Shown: positions 11,404-22,426 of the stretch, in pieces | How the letters are laid out: each line of letters opens with the position of its first letter | How positions within the stretch are numbered: the first letter of the stretch is position 1 | Assembly (NCBI RefSeq): GCF_001540865.1 | Contig: NC_033625.1 | Span: 10,075,741 to 10,139,740, forward strand | DNA: 64,000 nt | Source of the DNA: Ananas comosus | Lineage: Eukaryota > Streptophyta > Magnoliopsida > Poales > Bromeliaceae | Reading direction: 5' to 3' | Translations under genes and position numbers: made by a program | The notes under the pieces: generated by a model | Databases searched by the model: none | Seen by the model: only the letters and a program-made list of their open reading frames with translations | What the model was told of the DNA's origin: nothing

Positions 11404-14142
11404 TGTCACGCCCCGGGACCCAACGAAAGCCCGCCCGGCCGTGCCCACGACCCGCCATACTGTCTAGCAACATATAAGGCCCGTCTAAAAACAACGATGA
11501 TAAGAGCAAAATAAAAGACATCTAGGAGTATCAGAGCATAGAAATGTCAATTGCTAACAACAAGGGATAAAAGTTCAACAGGGGGCGGGCGGGGGCGCGG
11601 GGGGGGGGGGGGGGAGGGGCAGGGGGGGACTGTAAGTCCACTAAATAAAACATAAAGTAACATACCAAAGAAATCCCAAGAACAAGTACTATGATAGAAT
11701 ACATACGGTGTTCTCTATACAGGGTAGCAAAAACTCTCCAACTCTCTTCCAACTACAAACAAAAAGATAAACACCTAGGCCAAGTAAGCTCTCTCGCCTA
11801 GCTAGCTACGGCGATCCCCCCCTTGCCGTGCGATCCCGTGCCTCCGCCGGTTGGCCGAAGGACTCTGAAAAGGAAACATACGAAACAGGGGGCGTGAGAA
11901 CCTATCCAAAAATAGTTCCGCAGTGGGCAATAATCTGACTTCAGTGAATGCACCCAAGGCCGCAAAGCTTAGCAAAAGAGGTAGTGACTATAAATGTAGG
12001 AAGAGCGAAAGTAGTAAAAAATGTAATCTTACCTACAACATGATATCTCTATTCTTAGCCCTAAAATACCATAAGTATGAAACAAACAGCATACATGAAT
12101 AAAAGTCCCCAAACTATCATAATTTCACAAGCGGAAATAGTAAAGTTTCTATTGTTTACTCTCTATGTAAATGTCCAAAACAATCACTCATAATCATCAT
12201 CTGTCACATGATTCATAACGAAGCTCGAAAGCCGAACTGTAAGAGACCCCACCCCCGACAGGCTGTTATGCCTGAGACCACCCCGAAGGACTTGTCTGGC
12301 CGGCCGAGCTAATGGCCCCGTGGTAGTCATCATCCCACCCTAGGAATGAGCCTGGCCACGGCAATCCCACTTCGGCGCCTCACTTCCGCACGGCGAAATA
12401 TGGTAATCGCGATGGCTATCCCCGAGTACCGGCCTTGTAGGGGCGACCCCTCCAAAGCATGTGCGAGATGAGGCACAATGGCAAGTAGTCAAACGATCTG
12501 TCGCAAGTACCCTAGGAGTCTCATGTCTAATGACATGGAATTGTCAGATATCTTCAATGCCTATCTCCTATGGTCATCCATGTTCTTCTACATGGAATAT
12601 AGCCGATATGTTAAGTGGCCTATCAATATTCTCTTATGTTGGCAGGTTTCATAGTTTACTAGTTTCAAGTGCCCCTTTATGACACTTCTTGGCTCTCTAT
12701 GTCAAAACATGGCACTAATGTTCCGAAGGTACATATTCCAAGTTCATCATCATCAACAGAGAATGTATTTTTCATTATGCAAAACAAGTAATTTCCGTAT
12801 GCATGCATTCTACTCCCATATCAGCTCTATACTCTATATAGTGGAATTTTCATAATACTCAAGGCATGCATTTTTAATGCTCCCTAAAATTCATATAAAT
12901 CCATTTAGCATAGAAATGAACTAAAAATATTTATAGCAAACAAGTAGAAAAGAGCATAGGGCCCCCATTTTTGCCCGCACATTTTCATCACGAAGCCGCA
13001 AACCCACCGATGACAACCAAACTCCTCGTGCGCTCCAACGAGGGTGTCGCTCTAGGTCTCCTAGTCCCTAAAGGTAGAAACATGTTGTCACAGCCGAACG
13101 AAACGAACCATCATAGCTCATAATCATAGCTAGACAAGTATAGGTGTAGAAGAACTCACCTCTAGTGCAAAAAAAAAAAAAAAATTTTCCCCTTCCCCCT
13201 CTAAAAAAAGCTCCAAAATGAGCTAGGGCCCTCATCCAATCCAACCCTATAATGGGGGGAAAGCCTCTATCCAAACAATCCTAGCTTCAAAAGCCCTAGA
13301 TTTCAAATGCCCCAAATAGAACCCTGAAATATCAGCACATCTAGGTTTTCCAATTCCAATAAGCCACCCCCCCGCAAGCCTCCAAAAACATGAACCAACA
13401 AGGTGGAATCATGTTTTCTAACCTCCCTTTGGAGCCCCAAACTTAGCTCCAATCCCAAGTGGCGGTGGGAGACCTCTTCCTCAGCCACAAGCTCTCCTTC
13501 CAAGCTCTAAGCCCATCAACAATGGTGGACCCGAAGCGCACCAAGATGCAAAAAGAGAGAGAAAACGCCCAAATACCAAACCAAGCCAAAGGGTAAAAAT
13601 GCAAGAAGGGGAAGAGAGAGCTACTCTCACTTTCTCCTCTCCAGGTCCGCAGCACAAAAAGAAAGCCCCCTAAAGGGGCCCCGTGGGGCATGTTATATGA
13701 AAGCCCACCCAAAATCGCGAAAACCCCCCTGCAGTTCAAACTGGCACGAAATCTGCCTCCCACTTGTACCGTACACAAAGGGTTCTTGTACCCGTACAAG
13801 GCCGACGAAATTGCAAACCCGAGGCCCGGGTCGCCGCGTCCTGCGGCTCTGTAGCCGGTACAAGGCCACAACGATGGCTGTACCGTACAACCATCCACCC
13901 TTGTACCGTAACAAGACGCAGTCCTGTTCCGGTACAAGCCCCTCGCAGGCACCCGAGAGCTGTCCAAAAATCCCGATTTGGGATTTTTCGGTGCCAAGCT
14001 CTATCCAGTACATCCTCCGGGATGCGCGGCCAAGGGGTCGGAACACCCTATCAACAGCGACCCTACAAAAACTATGGAAAGGCCTCCCAACAGATCCAAA
14101 CACTCGAATCCCCGCAAATTTGCTAAGATCCAGTGTCTAACA
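11404..14142 (-). repeat. 3' LTR (type I) of a minus-strand Ty3/gypsy element
   Basis: The plus strand reads TGTCACGCCCCGGGACCC at the left and GTGTCTAACA at the right. It is followed at 14143 by a purine-rich (minus strand) polypurine tract and the GTTTCGCGGACGAAAC-type block that precedes 3' LTRs in this family, so it is a 3' LTR and not a solo. GTACCGTAC/TTCCGGTAC motifs lie at 13755-13945 and a TATATG near 13690. Compared with its relatives at 4421-4647 and 22427-24820 it has many single-base insertions. A G-run of about 15 and further G-rich sequence lie at 11580-11632. Confidence 0.85.
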
Positions 14143-15440
14143 TTTCAACCCCTCCCTAAAAAAAGTGAGTTTCGTCCGCGAACCTCGGAAATGGGACGTT
14201 ACGCTCAAGACTCCCACCTGAAAAAGGTGAGGGTAAGCCGCTCCCCTGCGGCACTCTCCCCGAGCTCCCACCGTGGCTCCGCTCCCGTGGTGCTCCAAAG
14301 GACATTCAACATAGCGGAATATCCCGATTCCGCAGCTTCTTCACTTCGCCGTACGCCAAAATCTTCACTGGTGCTCCTCCGAAGCCTCCAAATCCCTCAA
14401 CGCAGCTCCCCAAAACTGTACAGCAATCCCAAACCATGAGCTGGGATTCGTGAATGTTATCTCCGAAAAGGACCGATACAATGAAAGAACGTTGTGTACG
14501 CCCATAGGCTTTCGGCTGGTAGAGCAACGTCGATACGCTACCGGGACCCACCAGACGCTCTAAGATCCTCATACGCGTCCAAGAAACGGGAGCTCAAACT
14601 TTCCCGCGAATTCCGATCTCTTGATTCCTCCTAAGTCGGCGAGACCTTCCAAGAAAAAAACATGGTCTCGCAACCTTTGAACTCCCCAAAGTCTCCGCCG
14701 TCCGTCGATCGGCCGTAGCTCGCTCTGTCTACTCTGCGCCGTCCAAAGTCGCTCCCCGAGCCAATCGAACCCTTGTCTTCCAGGCTTCCTGGAAGACATC
14801 AGGGCCTAGAGCCAACCCTTCCGCCAAACTTTCGCTCCAAATGAAGTGCCGATCCTGGCAACTTCAGTCCATCCAAAGTGCTCGAAAGGGGCGCCCCATC
14901 TTGATGCTTGCTTGATAACTGTTGTTATAGCAGAACTTCCCGCCAATAGGTAGATGCTGGCGACCATCCCCTCCCTGGAAAGTTGCTTCACCCACAAGCC
15001 GATGCCATATCCTTCTAAAGTCCTCGAATAGTGCGCTCCCGACTGTCCATCCACTTCCTGCGGGTGGAATCGCAGTACTGAAATCCCAGTCGGTGCGTAA
15101 GGCGCCTTGTAGACTCCTCCAAAACCCGTGAGACCAAACCGGGGTGTCTCGATCAGATACTATCGATGTAGGCACTCCATGAAGTCCGGCACAAGCCAAT
15201 CCATGCACGGTACACTTGTGCGAGCTCTCCTCCGGTCGCAAGTCGTATGAATACGTATGAAGTGCGCGAATTCGTGCAACCTATCCACGATCACCCCAAC
15301 ATACGCACTTCCAAAGCCCGCCCTTGAGAGCGTGCATCCCCTGTCCACCCACAAGTCTATGGTGGATCTTCTCAAACACTTCCCACCCCACAGGAATACG
15401 GCCAAACTCCCTGAAGTTTTCCCCCGCGGGACGACTCGGT
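14143..15440 (-). pseudogene. Ty3/gypsy integrase plus chromodomain-like tail, frameshifted
   Basis: On the minus strand, moving down from 15440, several frames together give a VDRLHEFAHF block (first catalytic Asp), then SIVSDRD (second Asp) near 15140. NSYQASIKM lies near 14910, TAQSRQ near 14720 and RDHVFFL near 14660. The C-terminal EILERLVGP and KKLRNRDIPL blocks lie at 14310-14570. Family role: integrase inserts the cDNA copy and the tail binds chromatin. No frame stays open for more than about 125 codons. The breaks are mostly single-base gains, which could be sequencing error rather than decay. Confidence 0.8.
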
Positions 15441-15640
15441 GTTCAGCCTTTACTTGTGGCCAAGTTAAGCATCTAGCGCAAAGCTCGCAACATCCTTTTT
15501 CATCCCCGCCACCAATAGAGCAACTTTAAATCCTTATACATTTTATGGTGCCACCCCGGAATGTATGAAATGCAGGGCGCCCGGTGCGCTTCTTGAAGAA
15601 TATCCTCTTAAATCCCCGAATCCGCGCAGGTACACAAATC
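15441..15640 (-). pseudogene. Integrase zinc-binding (H2C2) region, degraded
   Basis: A C-x2-C pair followed by a TWPQVKAEH-like block is read on the minus strand near 15440-15500. It corresponds to the CxTCQQVKxEH end of the Ty3 integrase zinc-binding domain. The histidine part upstream is only weakly recognisable because of frameshifts. Confidence 0.55.
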
Positions 15641-15849
15641 CGCCCACGACAACGCATCAATCCTGATCATCCAATAGGAAGTCGCCGGTGCCAACCATCC
15701 AACCATTTTACCGTCGAATCCTTTTGCCACGGCCACCATCGGAAGCTTGCTTTTCTTTAATTCTATCCAACAATGTAGGTTGCACCACCAAATGTCATCC
15801 AACCCTCCATAGGCGTGTCAGGAGTCCACTATCTCCAACTCGCAACCGC

Positions 15850-16450
15850 TTCAATCTGCTCGATCAACTGCGGTTGAGTTCACAACATGCATCGCTAAGT
15901 TTTCCATCGATTTCTACTTAGCCGCATCCGCCACCCACGTTCAGCCTTGCCCGGGTGGTAAAGGATCGTCAACGATCATAAATCCTTGAGTAGCTCCAAA
16001 CCCATCCCCCCTGCGCTGCCTCCAAGGTTCAAGCTCCTTCTGAGTAACAGGTACTTTAAGCTCCCTGTGTCCGTGTATACTTCACCACCGTTCGCCCATA
16101 AAGATAGTGGCGCCATACTTCAATGCGAACGACATACAGCCAGGCCAATTCCAAATCAATGCCGGGTAGTTCTTTTCAATATTCTCCTTTAGTTGGCGAG
16201 AAGCAATACGCGAGCACCTTGCACTCCCTGGCCATCCAATACCACAGCCCAATCATTCAAGTGAAAGCTCACTATATAACCACATACCCCTGACTCCAGC
16301 TTAACCCGGGTAGGGTCAAGATTCGGGGGCAAGATCCCCGTCAATTCCTCTGCTTCCAACTCTTGGAAAGCTTCCGCTTCCTGCCCGACCGCCGTCATTC
16401 CCAAATGAACTTGAACTCCCCTTTGTGCGTGAGCGCTCGTGAGGGGAGTA
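15850..16450 (-). pseudogene. Ty3/gypsy RNase H region, frameshifted
   Basis: A YHPGKA block followed by an A-D-A-L-S-R-K-like end lies on the minus strand at about 15895-15960, which marks the C-terminus of the Ty3 RNase H/connection region. The upstream part, to about 16450, is too frameshifted to place the catalytic residues. It is assigned from position between RT and integrase. Confidence 0.6.
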
Positions 16451-16459
16451 GACATGTTT

Positions 16460-17260
16460 TAGCAACCCCTCCTACAAATCTCCGGTAGTAAACCGGCCAA
16501 TCCAAGGAAGCTCCGTATCTCCCGTGACGCTCCGTCGGTCTCCGGCCATCCTTTGATTTGCTCTAATCTTCTTGGATCCACTGCTTGCCTGATCCTGAAA
16601 TCCAGTGCCAACGGAAGGCTAACCCTTCTCGAAGCCAAAAATCAACATTTCTTCAAACTTGGCATAAGCTCTTTTCCCGCCGAAGTACCTGGACAACAAT
16701 CGCTCCCAAATGCCTCCGTGAATCTGCATCACTTCGAGAAGTAGCCAAAATGTCGTCGATGAAACACCAACGACGAACCCTGTCTAGATAAGGCTTTGAA
16801 AACACCCGTGTTCCATTAGATCATAAACTGCGGGGCATCTAGTAAGGCCCAAACGGACCATAACTGTGAAACTCATAGTGTCCATAAACCGTGTTCTACC
16901 AAGCCGTCCTTCGATTACGTCCTCCGGTTTTAGATCTTCAACTGGTGGTATCCCACCCTGGCAAGTCCGATTCTTCGGAATACACCCCACATGATCCCGA
17001 AGCTGATGCAACACAGTCATCCCGATCCTCGCAACGGGAACTGTTCTTGATCGTGACCCTTTATTAAGTTTCACGATAAATCCAACCACAAAGGCGAAGT
17101 GAATCCGTCTTTCTTTCCCTTGACGAACAAAACTGGTGGCTCCCAGGTGAAACGCTCCGGTCCGGAACGAAGCCCTTGTCCAAACAAAATCCCCTCGCGC
17201 AACTGTGCCCTCAGCTCCCTCAGTCTGCCGGTGCCAATCCTATAGGGTGCCTTTGAAGAT
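16460..17260 (-). pseudogene. Ty3/gypsy reverse transcriptase, frameshifted
   Basis: The minus-strand frames show an IGTGRLRELRAQLREG-like entry block (near 17210), a VKLNK-like piece of the VDYRxLNKV motif (17060), KNRT plus an EDLKPEDVI-like block (16920-16970), and SFTVMVRLGLTRCPAV, a frameshifted [16 protein letters not shown], near 16830-16870. The order is correct for RT, which copies the RNA genome in the particle. Multiple frameshifts prevent a single ORF. Confidence 0.75.
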
Positions 17261-17559
17261 TGGGGTAGTTCACCAGGGACCGAGATCTAAGCCACAAACT
17301 CCCCAATGCTCGCCCTATGACGAGGCATACCCGGTAGGCCTCAGGGCTGGAGAACACGTCCTGGAACTACCCGCACACCGGGATATCCTTCGATCCTAGG
17401 GGTGTCCATCTTCGCCCCTCTAGCACAACACTCAGCCCAAATAGCTACACAACCTTCTACTCAATCAAGCCTGGGCCTAAGCTCGAGACCGAGCTGATTC
17501 CGTTCATCGCAAACGCGAACTCCCGGCATCCACAAAATACGCACCTCCGTCTGCCCAGG

Positions 17560-17850
17560 TTCTTAAAAGTAAACCGTGCGATTCTTACAATCAATCCCGT
17601 GGGCAATAATACTTGGTCCAAGCAAATCCCATGCCCAAAACCACATCAAAATCCCCCAGCTTGCGCAAAGCCTAGCAAATCTACGGCATGGATCGCATCT
17701 CCTACCCGAATAGGGCCCAACTTGGGGGCTATACTCTCCTAATATCCAAGACATGGTCGCGTACCTACAACTATGTCCCGTAATTGGCAACAAAGGAACC
17801 AAAGGATGCGCATGCAACCTCGGCAAACAGCCGATCTATGAATGAATGCG
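17560..17850 (-). pseudogene. Ty3/gypsy aspartic protease C-terminal part
   Basis: The minus-strand ORF ends with an M-W-F-W-A-W-D-L-L-G block followed by IDCKNRTVYF. This matches the DVVLGMDLL...IDCKNRTVxF end of the gypsy protease, with a frameshift ahead of it. The D-S/T-G active site would lie near 17850 but I could not place it securely. Confidence 0.6.
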
Positions 17851-18299
17851 ATGCACGCGGTATCAAATAAAAGCACGAACTCTAATGCCATCAAGTAAAA
17901 TGAGTACTTGCACCACCATCCTCTCGGCTGCTGCCGCGCTCAACGATCGGTCATGAAGCGGTGACATTACATACGCCACGGTCTGTGTTGATCTGGCGGT
18001 GGTCCCCATTAACCCACCAGCAGTGTCCACAGCGGGCGCCGGTATTCCACGTGTCCAGGAGGGCCACGTCCGGGCCTGTCGAGATCCCCTCGCCTCTGGC
18101 GCTGAACGGGGGGCGCACCAGGCTGATAACGGTGTCGACGGAGTCCCGTGGCTGACCGGCTGGTTAGAGCCGGTGCCGATGCAGCTCGACGGTGCCGGTG
18201 AAGAAACCCTCAGGCACGTCGGTAACGCACGTCGGACCTCACCTGGCCCACACTGGAAAGCACCTGCCCCGCTGTGGACACTGCGGTGGGGTAATGGGG
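17851..18299 (-). pseudogene. Probable gag C-terminus/protease N-terminus of the minus element
   Basis: This GC-rich stretch between the protease remnant and the assembly gap is placed by position only. A weak PQCPQRGRCF-like run read on the minus strand near 18240-18299 could be the first half of a gag zinc knuckle. There is no continuous frame. The rest of gag, the primer site and the 5' LTR are hidden by or lost in the gap. Confidence 0.4.
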
Positions 18300-18399
18300 N
18301 NNNNNNNNNNNNNNNNNNNNNNNNNNNNNNNNNNNNNNNNNNNNNNNNNNNNNNNNNNNNNNNNNNNNNNNNNNNNNNNNNNNNNNNNNNNNNNNNNNN
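18300..18399. other. Assembly gap, 100 N
   Basis: A run of exactly 100 Ns, the usual placeholder for a gap of unknown size. The sequence differs completely across it: a minus gypsy interior on the left and the U3 of a plus LTR on the right. Confidence 0.99.
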
Positions 18400-19106
18400 C
18401 TATACCTGCTAAAGCAAAGTCTACCATATAGAAGTGGGCATATAGATGTGGCAGGTATATGGGCGTGCTTTTCAACATGACAGCTGTACCAGACCCCTCT
18501 AAAACTCTCCCGTTCTAAGCCATAATTGCAAAAGTACTGAAAAATTATGACTTTTTCAATGTTAGGGATCCGGATCCTAAGGAGGATCCGGACCCCGTAG
18601 GTCCTATCTGTATGCTACGCAGAGAGAGTCCAGACCTGTGCTTCAGAATCCGGACCCCGTAGGTCCTCTCTGCATGATACGCAGAGAGGGTCCAGACCTG
18701 TGCTTCAGGATCCGGACCCCGTAGATCCTCTCTGCAAGATACGCAGAGAGGGTCCGGACCTGGGCTTCACGATCCGGACTCTTGCTAGAAGGTCCGGACC
18801 CTCCGCCCGACTTCATATAATCTCTTTGGTCCATTCTCTCTCATACTTTCCCAATCTTCTCTCAAAACATCTCCCATGAACACTTGAAACCTCGAGGGTG
18901 AATTTGCTTAAGTTTTCTTTTGGTTTTCATCTCATTTTCGGTAAGGTTTTCAGATTTGCTTTGTTTCTTGGTGAATATTCCGAAATTGTGCCTATTTTTG
19001 TAATTGATTCATATAACTTGTTAGATCGTTTCTTTCTTTTGTTGGTTTTTGATCTAGACTTGCTGGAGAATATCATATTGTGTTTTTGCATGATTTGGAT
19101 AGTATA
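18400..19106 (+). repeat. Plus LTR, first surviving part, with a tandem 62-bp U3 repeat
   Basis: U3 holds ATCCGGACCCC units at 18585, 18648, 18710 and 18772, a tandem repeat of 62-63 bp. Inside it are CTCTCTGC...GCAGAGAG inverted repeats. A TATA-like CATATAATC lies near 18813, followed by a CT-rich leader (18830-18870). It is cut at 19106 by a block of minus LTRs and appears to resume at 24821. Its start lies in or beyond the gap. Confidence 0.7.
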
Positions 19107-22100
19107 TGTCACGTCCCGCTATTGCCAATTTGGTCGATCCGGGCCCGTACACAGACGCCGAACGGACAGAATCTCCTCTGTCCGCCCAAGGCTCAACAAC
19201 AACGAGTACATGTATAAAGAAATAAACAGTTCCCAGGATAACATTTCAATATACATGGCTTGCACGAGGGCAAGCAACAATCACAAGTGATAGTAAGTTA
19301 ACTAAACATAAAATTCATTGTAACTTAAAACTTTCAAACAGAACTGTATAACTGAAATATTTCGTGATTTACATGCTTTATAATACATTCATTACATGTC
19401 TCACATGAACTCAAAATGGTAAACTACTATACTCTGGTGTCAGCTAGCTAGGCTGCGGGGCTCTTACCACGATCCTCGGCCACACCGCTCGCACTGGAAC
19501 CTGTATGGTTAGTGGTATGAGAACTATTGAAAGTTCCCAGTGGGTTCGACCACCGAATTCGCCGACTCACCCACTAGGTCTACTCTGGCATATGTAGGCA
19601 AGAAAGTAAACAGACAGTAACCAACTATAATATGTAACTACTACAATACCTGTACAAAACTGAAAGAAGCAATATATAAAGACTGTAAATATGCATGCAT
19701 GCTTTTACTGAATTTACCCAATCTCTTGGTTAACCTTTTGGTTAACAATAACTCACTGACACTATCGCTATCCCAAATATCGAGGGAGACGCACCTGCAC
19801 CATGATCAGATGGGGCCGTCAATGGGGAGACGCACCTCCTGGTCCAAAAGATGACTACTCGGAGCTCATCGTTCAAGGAGGAGCGACTCACTTGAACCAA
19901 ACAAATGTGAGTAATGATTTGATCCCCTTTAGAGATTCAACTGAAAAACACTGTCACACACGTTACTCTAACTAGTTCTTTATACTAGTTTCACATTCCA
20001 TTCTGATGCTAACCAAATCTTGAGTTAATGTCACCAAGTTTATATTGCTATAGTCCATACATTCATAGGGTTCTATGTCCACATTCTAAGTTCAACATTT
20101 TCTCAACATTGATAAACATTCACATATTCAACTATCACTTGCATAATATCACTTACCTATGATGCTATGAATACAAGTAATATGCTCAATGGAAATACCA
20201 TAGACATAAAAGGTGATTCAAAGACTCGACCACCCACCTGTAGTGGTGTCAACAATTAAAATCCACGTCTCGGAACGCGTCGATAACTAGCTCTCGCAAC
20301 TCGATGCAAATAGAGCCCAAAATGGCTACTATCCTGATTAACGCGTCGCCGACCTGTCGAAAAGTCAATTTAGACTTTCGAGCAAACTTAACTTTCATTT
20401 ATACACGAATAAAAGAGGTTACACTAGAGTCATATTTACATATTTTGCAAATTTGCATTTCCATTCCAATTGCTTGTGTATAAATATATATATATATATA
20501 TATAGTATCAATATTTTATACACATAATCTGTCATTAAACCCCCCTATGGCAGTTTAAAATTCTTAAGTCAAACAATTCATAATTACTCCTTTAAGGCAG
20601 CAAACATCAACTCTAATATTTAACATCTCAATTCCAACTTGCGTTTATGTATGTACTACTAACATATACATATACGTGTCTTACTATTAAGTTCTCTACT
20701 TTACTTTAATAATTAAGAACTAGGAACAACTAGTATCTACTTTAAATAGGTTTAAACACGGTCCCAATTCAGCTTTTGGCTTTCCATAATTATTCACATG
20801 TATATGTACATGTAGTATGCTGTTTTATATAGTAGCTGAATACTAATTCCAGCACCTACACATTCCTCAAGATCCTTCCAATCTATAATTGGGATTCAAT
20901 TTATCTTAATACTTGTCATTTCATTAAAGTAATGTACACCATTCAACCGGAATTTAGATTCACTTACCTCAATTTTGAGCTCCTCCTGCTCAATTAATTA
21001 GCAAGCTGTCAACCTTCACTCCCTCTTTGAATCTGGATGCCCAGCAATTCCTGAAGCCGCAACAGCTTCACAATTGGGTCTCCACTTTGGCAATCCCAAC
21101 AGCTCAACACAGCTTGATCTGTCCACTGCAGTAACAACCCTCTAGTTGTACTCATTTTCTTAATAAAATTAGTTAGACTATCATTATCTATTAGGTACAC
21201 TTTACCTTTATTTGATAATTCTCTAGATCACTCTCAATTCAAAAGGCCCAATTCTCCTACTAGATAGCTCCTACAACAGGAACACTCTCCTTTAGATACA
21301 ACTCTAATTTGACAGCTCCACTCAACTCGAAGCTCCAAATTAGCCACTTTCAGCAACAAAAAGTCCATATATGCATCTTTTCCAAAGTAATTAATTTGTC
21401 TAGGAACAAATACCCATCAGACTTACCTTGTCTTAGATATCTCACCAAATCTCGCTCTTTCTCTCAATTCGAATAGCCCAAGCTTCCTGTTCGGCTACTG
21501 CCACAGCAGGAACTTTCTCCAATTCTGCTGCCCAATTCACCAAACTGCAATTTCCTGGCAGCAATACACCTTATTTAACTTTTCTCTAAGGTAAGCAATT
21601 CAATTATAATTAAAAGTCAACTCAATCTTACCTTAATTTCAAGGTTCCACAGCTGATACTCAGCTTCCACAACTTTCTTTTCAGCTCACAACACATAAAC
21701 TTCTCCACAGCATCAACTCCACCACCCAACTTGAGCTGAGGACCAATCTATTACCTAAATACCCAAAGCTTTCTCAGCTGGTCCCCTTTGATCGAGCAAG
21801 CTCCAAAGAGTTCAGCTCCATTATCCTCACTAATTACTTCTTGGCTGATACAAGAGAAGGAGAAGGAGAAATGGATGAGAACAAACTAATGAGGTGAGTC
21901 CTTGATACGTGTACACATACAGCTCAGCTGGGGTTAAGTGATAAGGATGGAAATTTGCAAATAAACCCCCCAATTCCATAAAAGTGCATTGCAGTCCAGC
22001 AGCCTGCACTTGCTGTACCGGTACAAGAAGGTGTACCGGTACAGGGCAGCAGCTTCAGCAGCAGCAGCATCAACAGCTGCTTCCACTCTCCTTTTCTCTT

Positions 22101-22426
22101 AACCAACTCATTCTAATTTCATTTGAACACCTCAAAAACATTCCAAATGAACTTCCCAAGCTACCAAGTTAATTTGGAAGCATTGAATTCTCAATCTTGC
22201 ATTAATTTGATCAAAATCAACTAAAATTTCAGCAATCGCATTACAAGGGCAATTGAAGTTCTTTTGCTACTGCGATTCCATTGTTACCCATTCTCACATT
22301 TCCCAAGTGTGCCAAGGACTAATCTCAAGCTTCTAATTAGGCTTAAGATTGCTTAATTTTCATTTTTTGCATTATTGTGATCACTTTAGTCACAATTAGC
22401 CCGAGAGAGATTTCCAATACATTACA
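19107..22426 (-). repeat. Long (3.3 kb) minus LTR
   Basis: The plus strand reads TGTCACGTCCCGC at the left and AATACATTACA at the right, so the coding-orientation start is TGTAATGTATTGG. Two GTACCGGTAC units lie at 22016-22046. Conserved inverted repeats lie at 19258-19275, 19511-19545 and 19872-19896. A TA microsatellite lies at 20484-20504. Positions 20240-22000 are AT-rich and longer than the same region in the other LTRs. No ORF of note is present. Flanking 5-mers (GTATA, ATATC) do not match. Confidence 0.75.

Noticed and set aside
13443..13997. 184-codon minus ORF as a gene
   Set aside because: It lies entirely in the U3/leader part of an LTR, and its frame matches no protein family.
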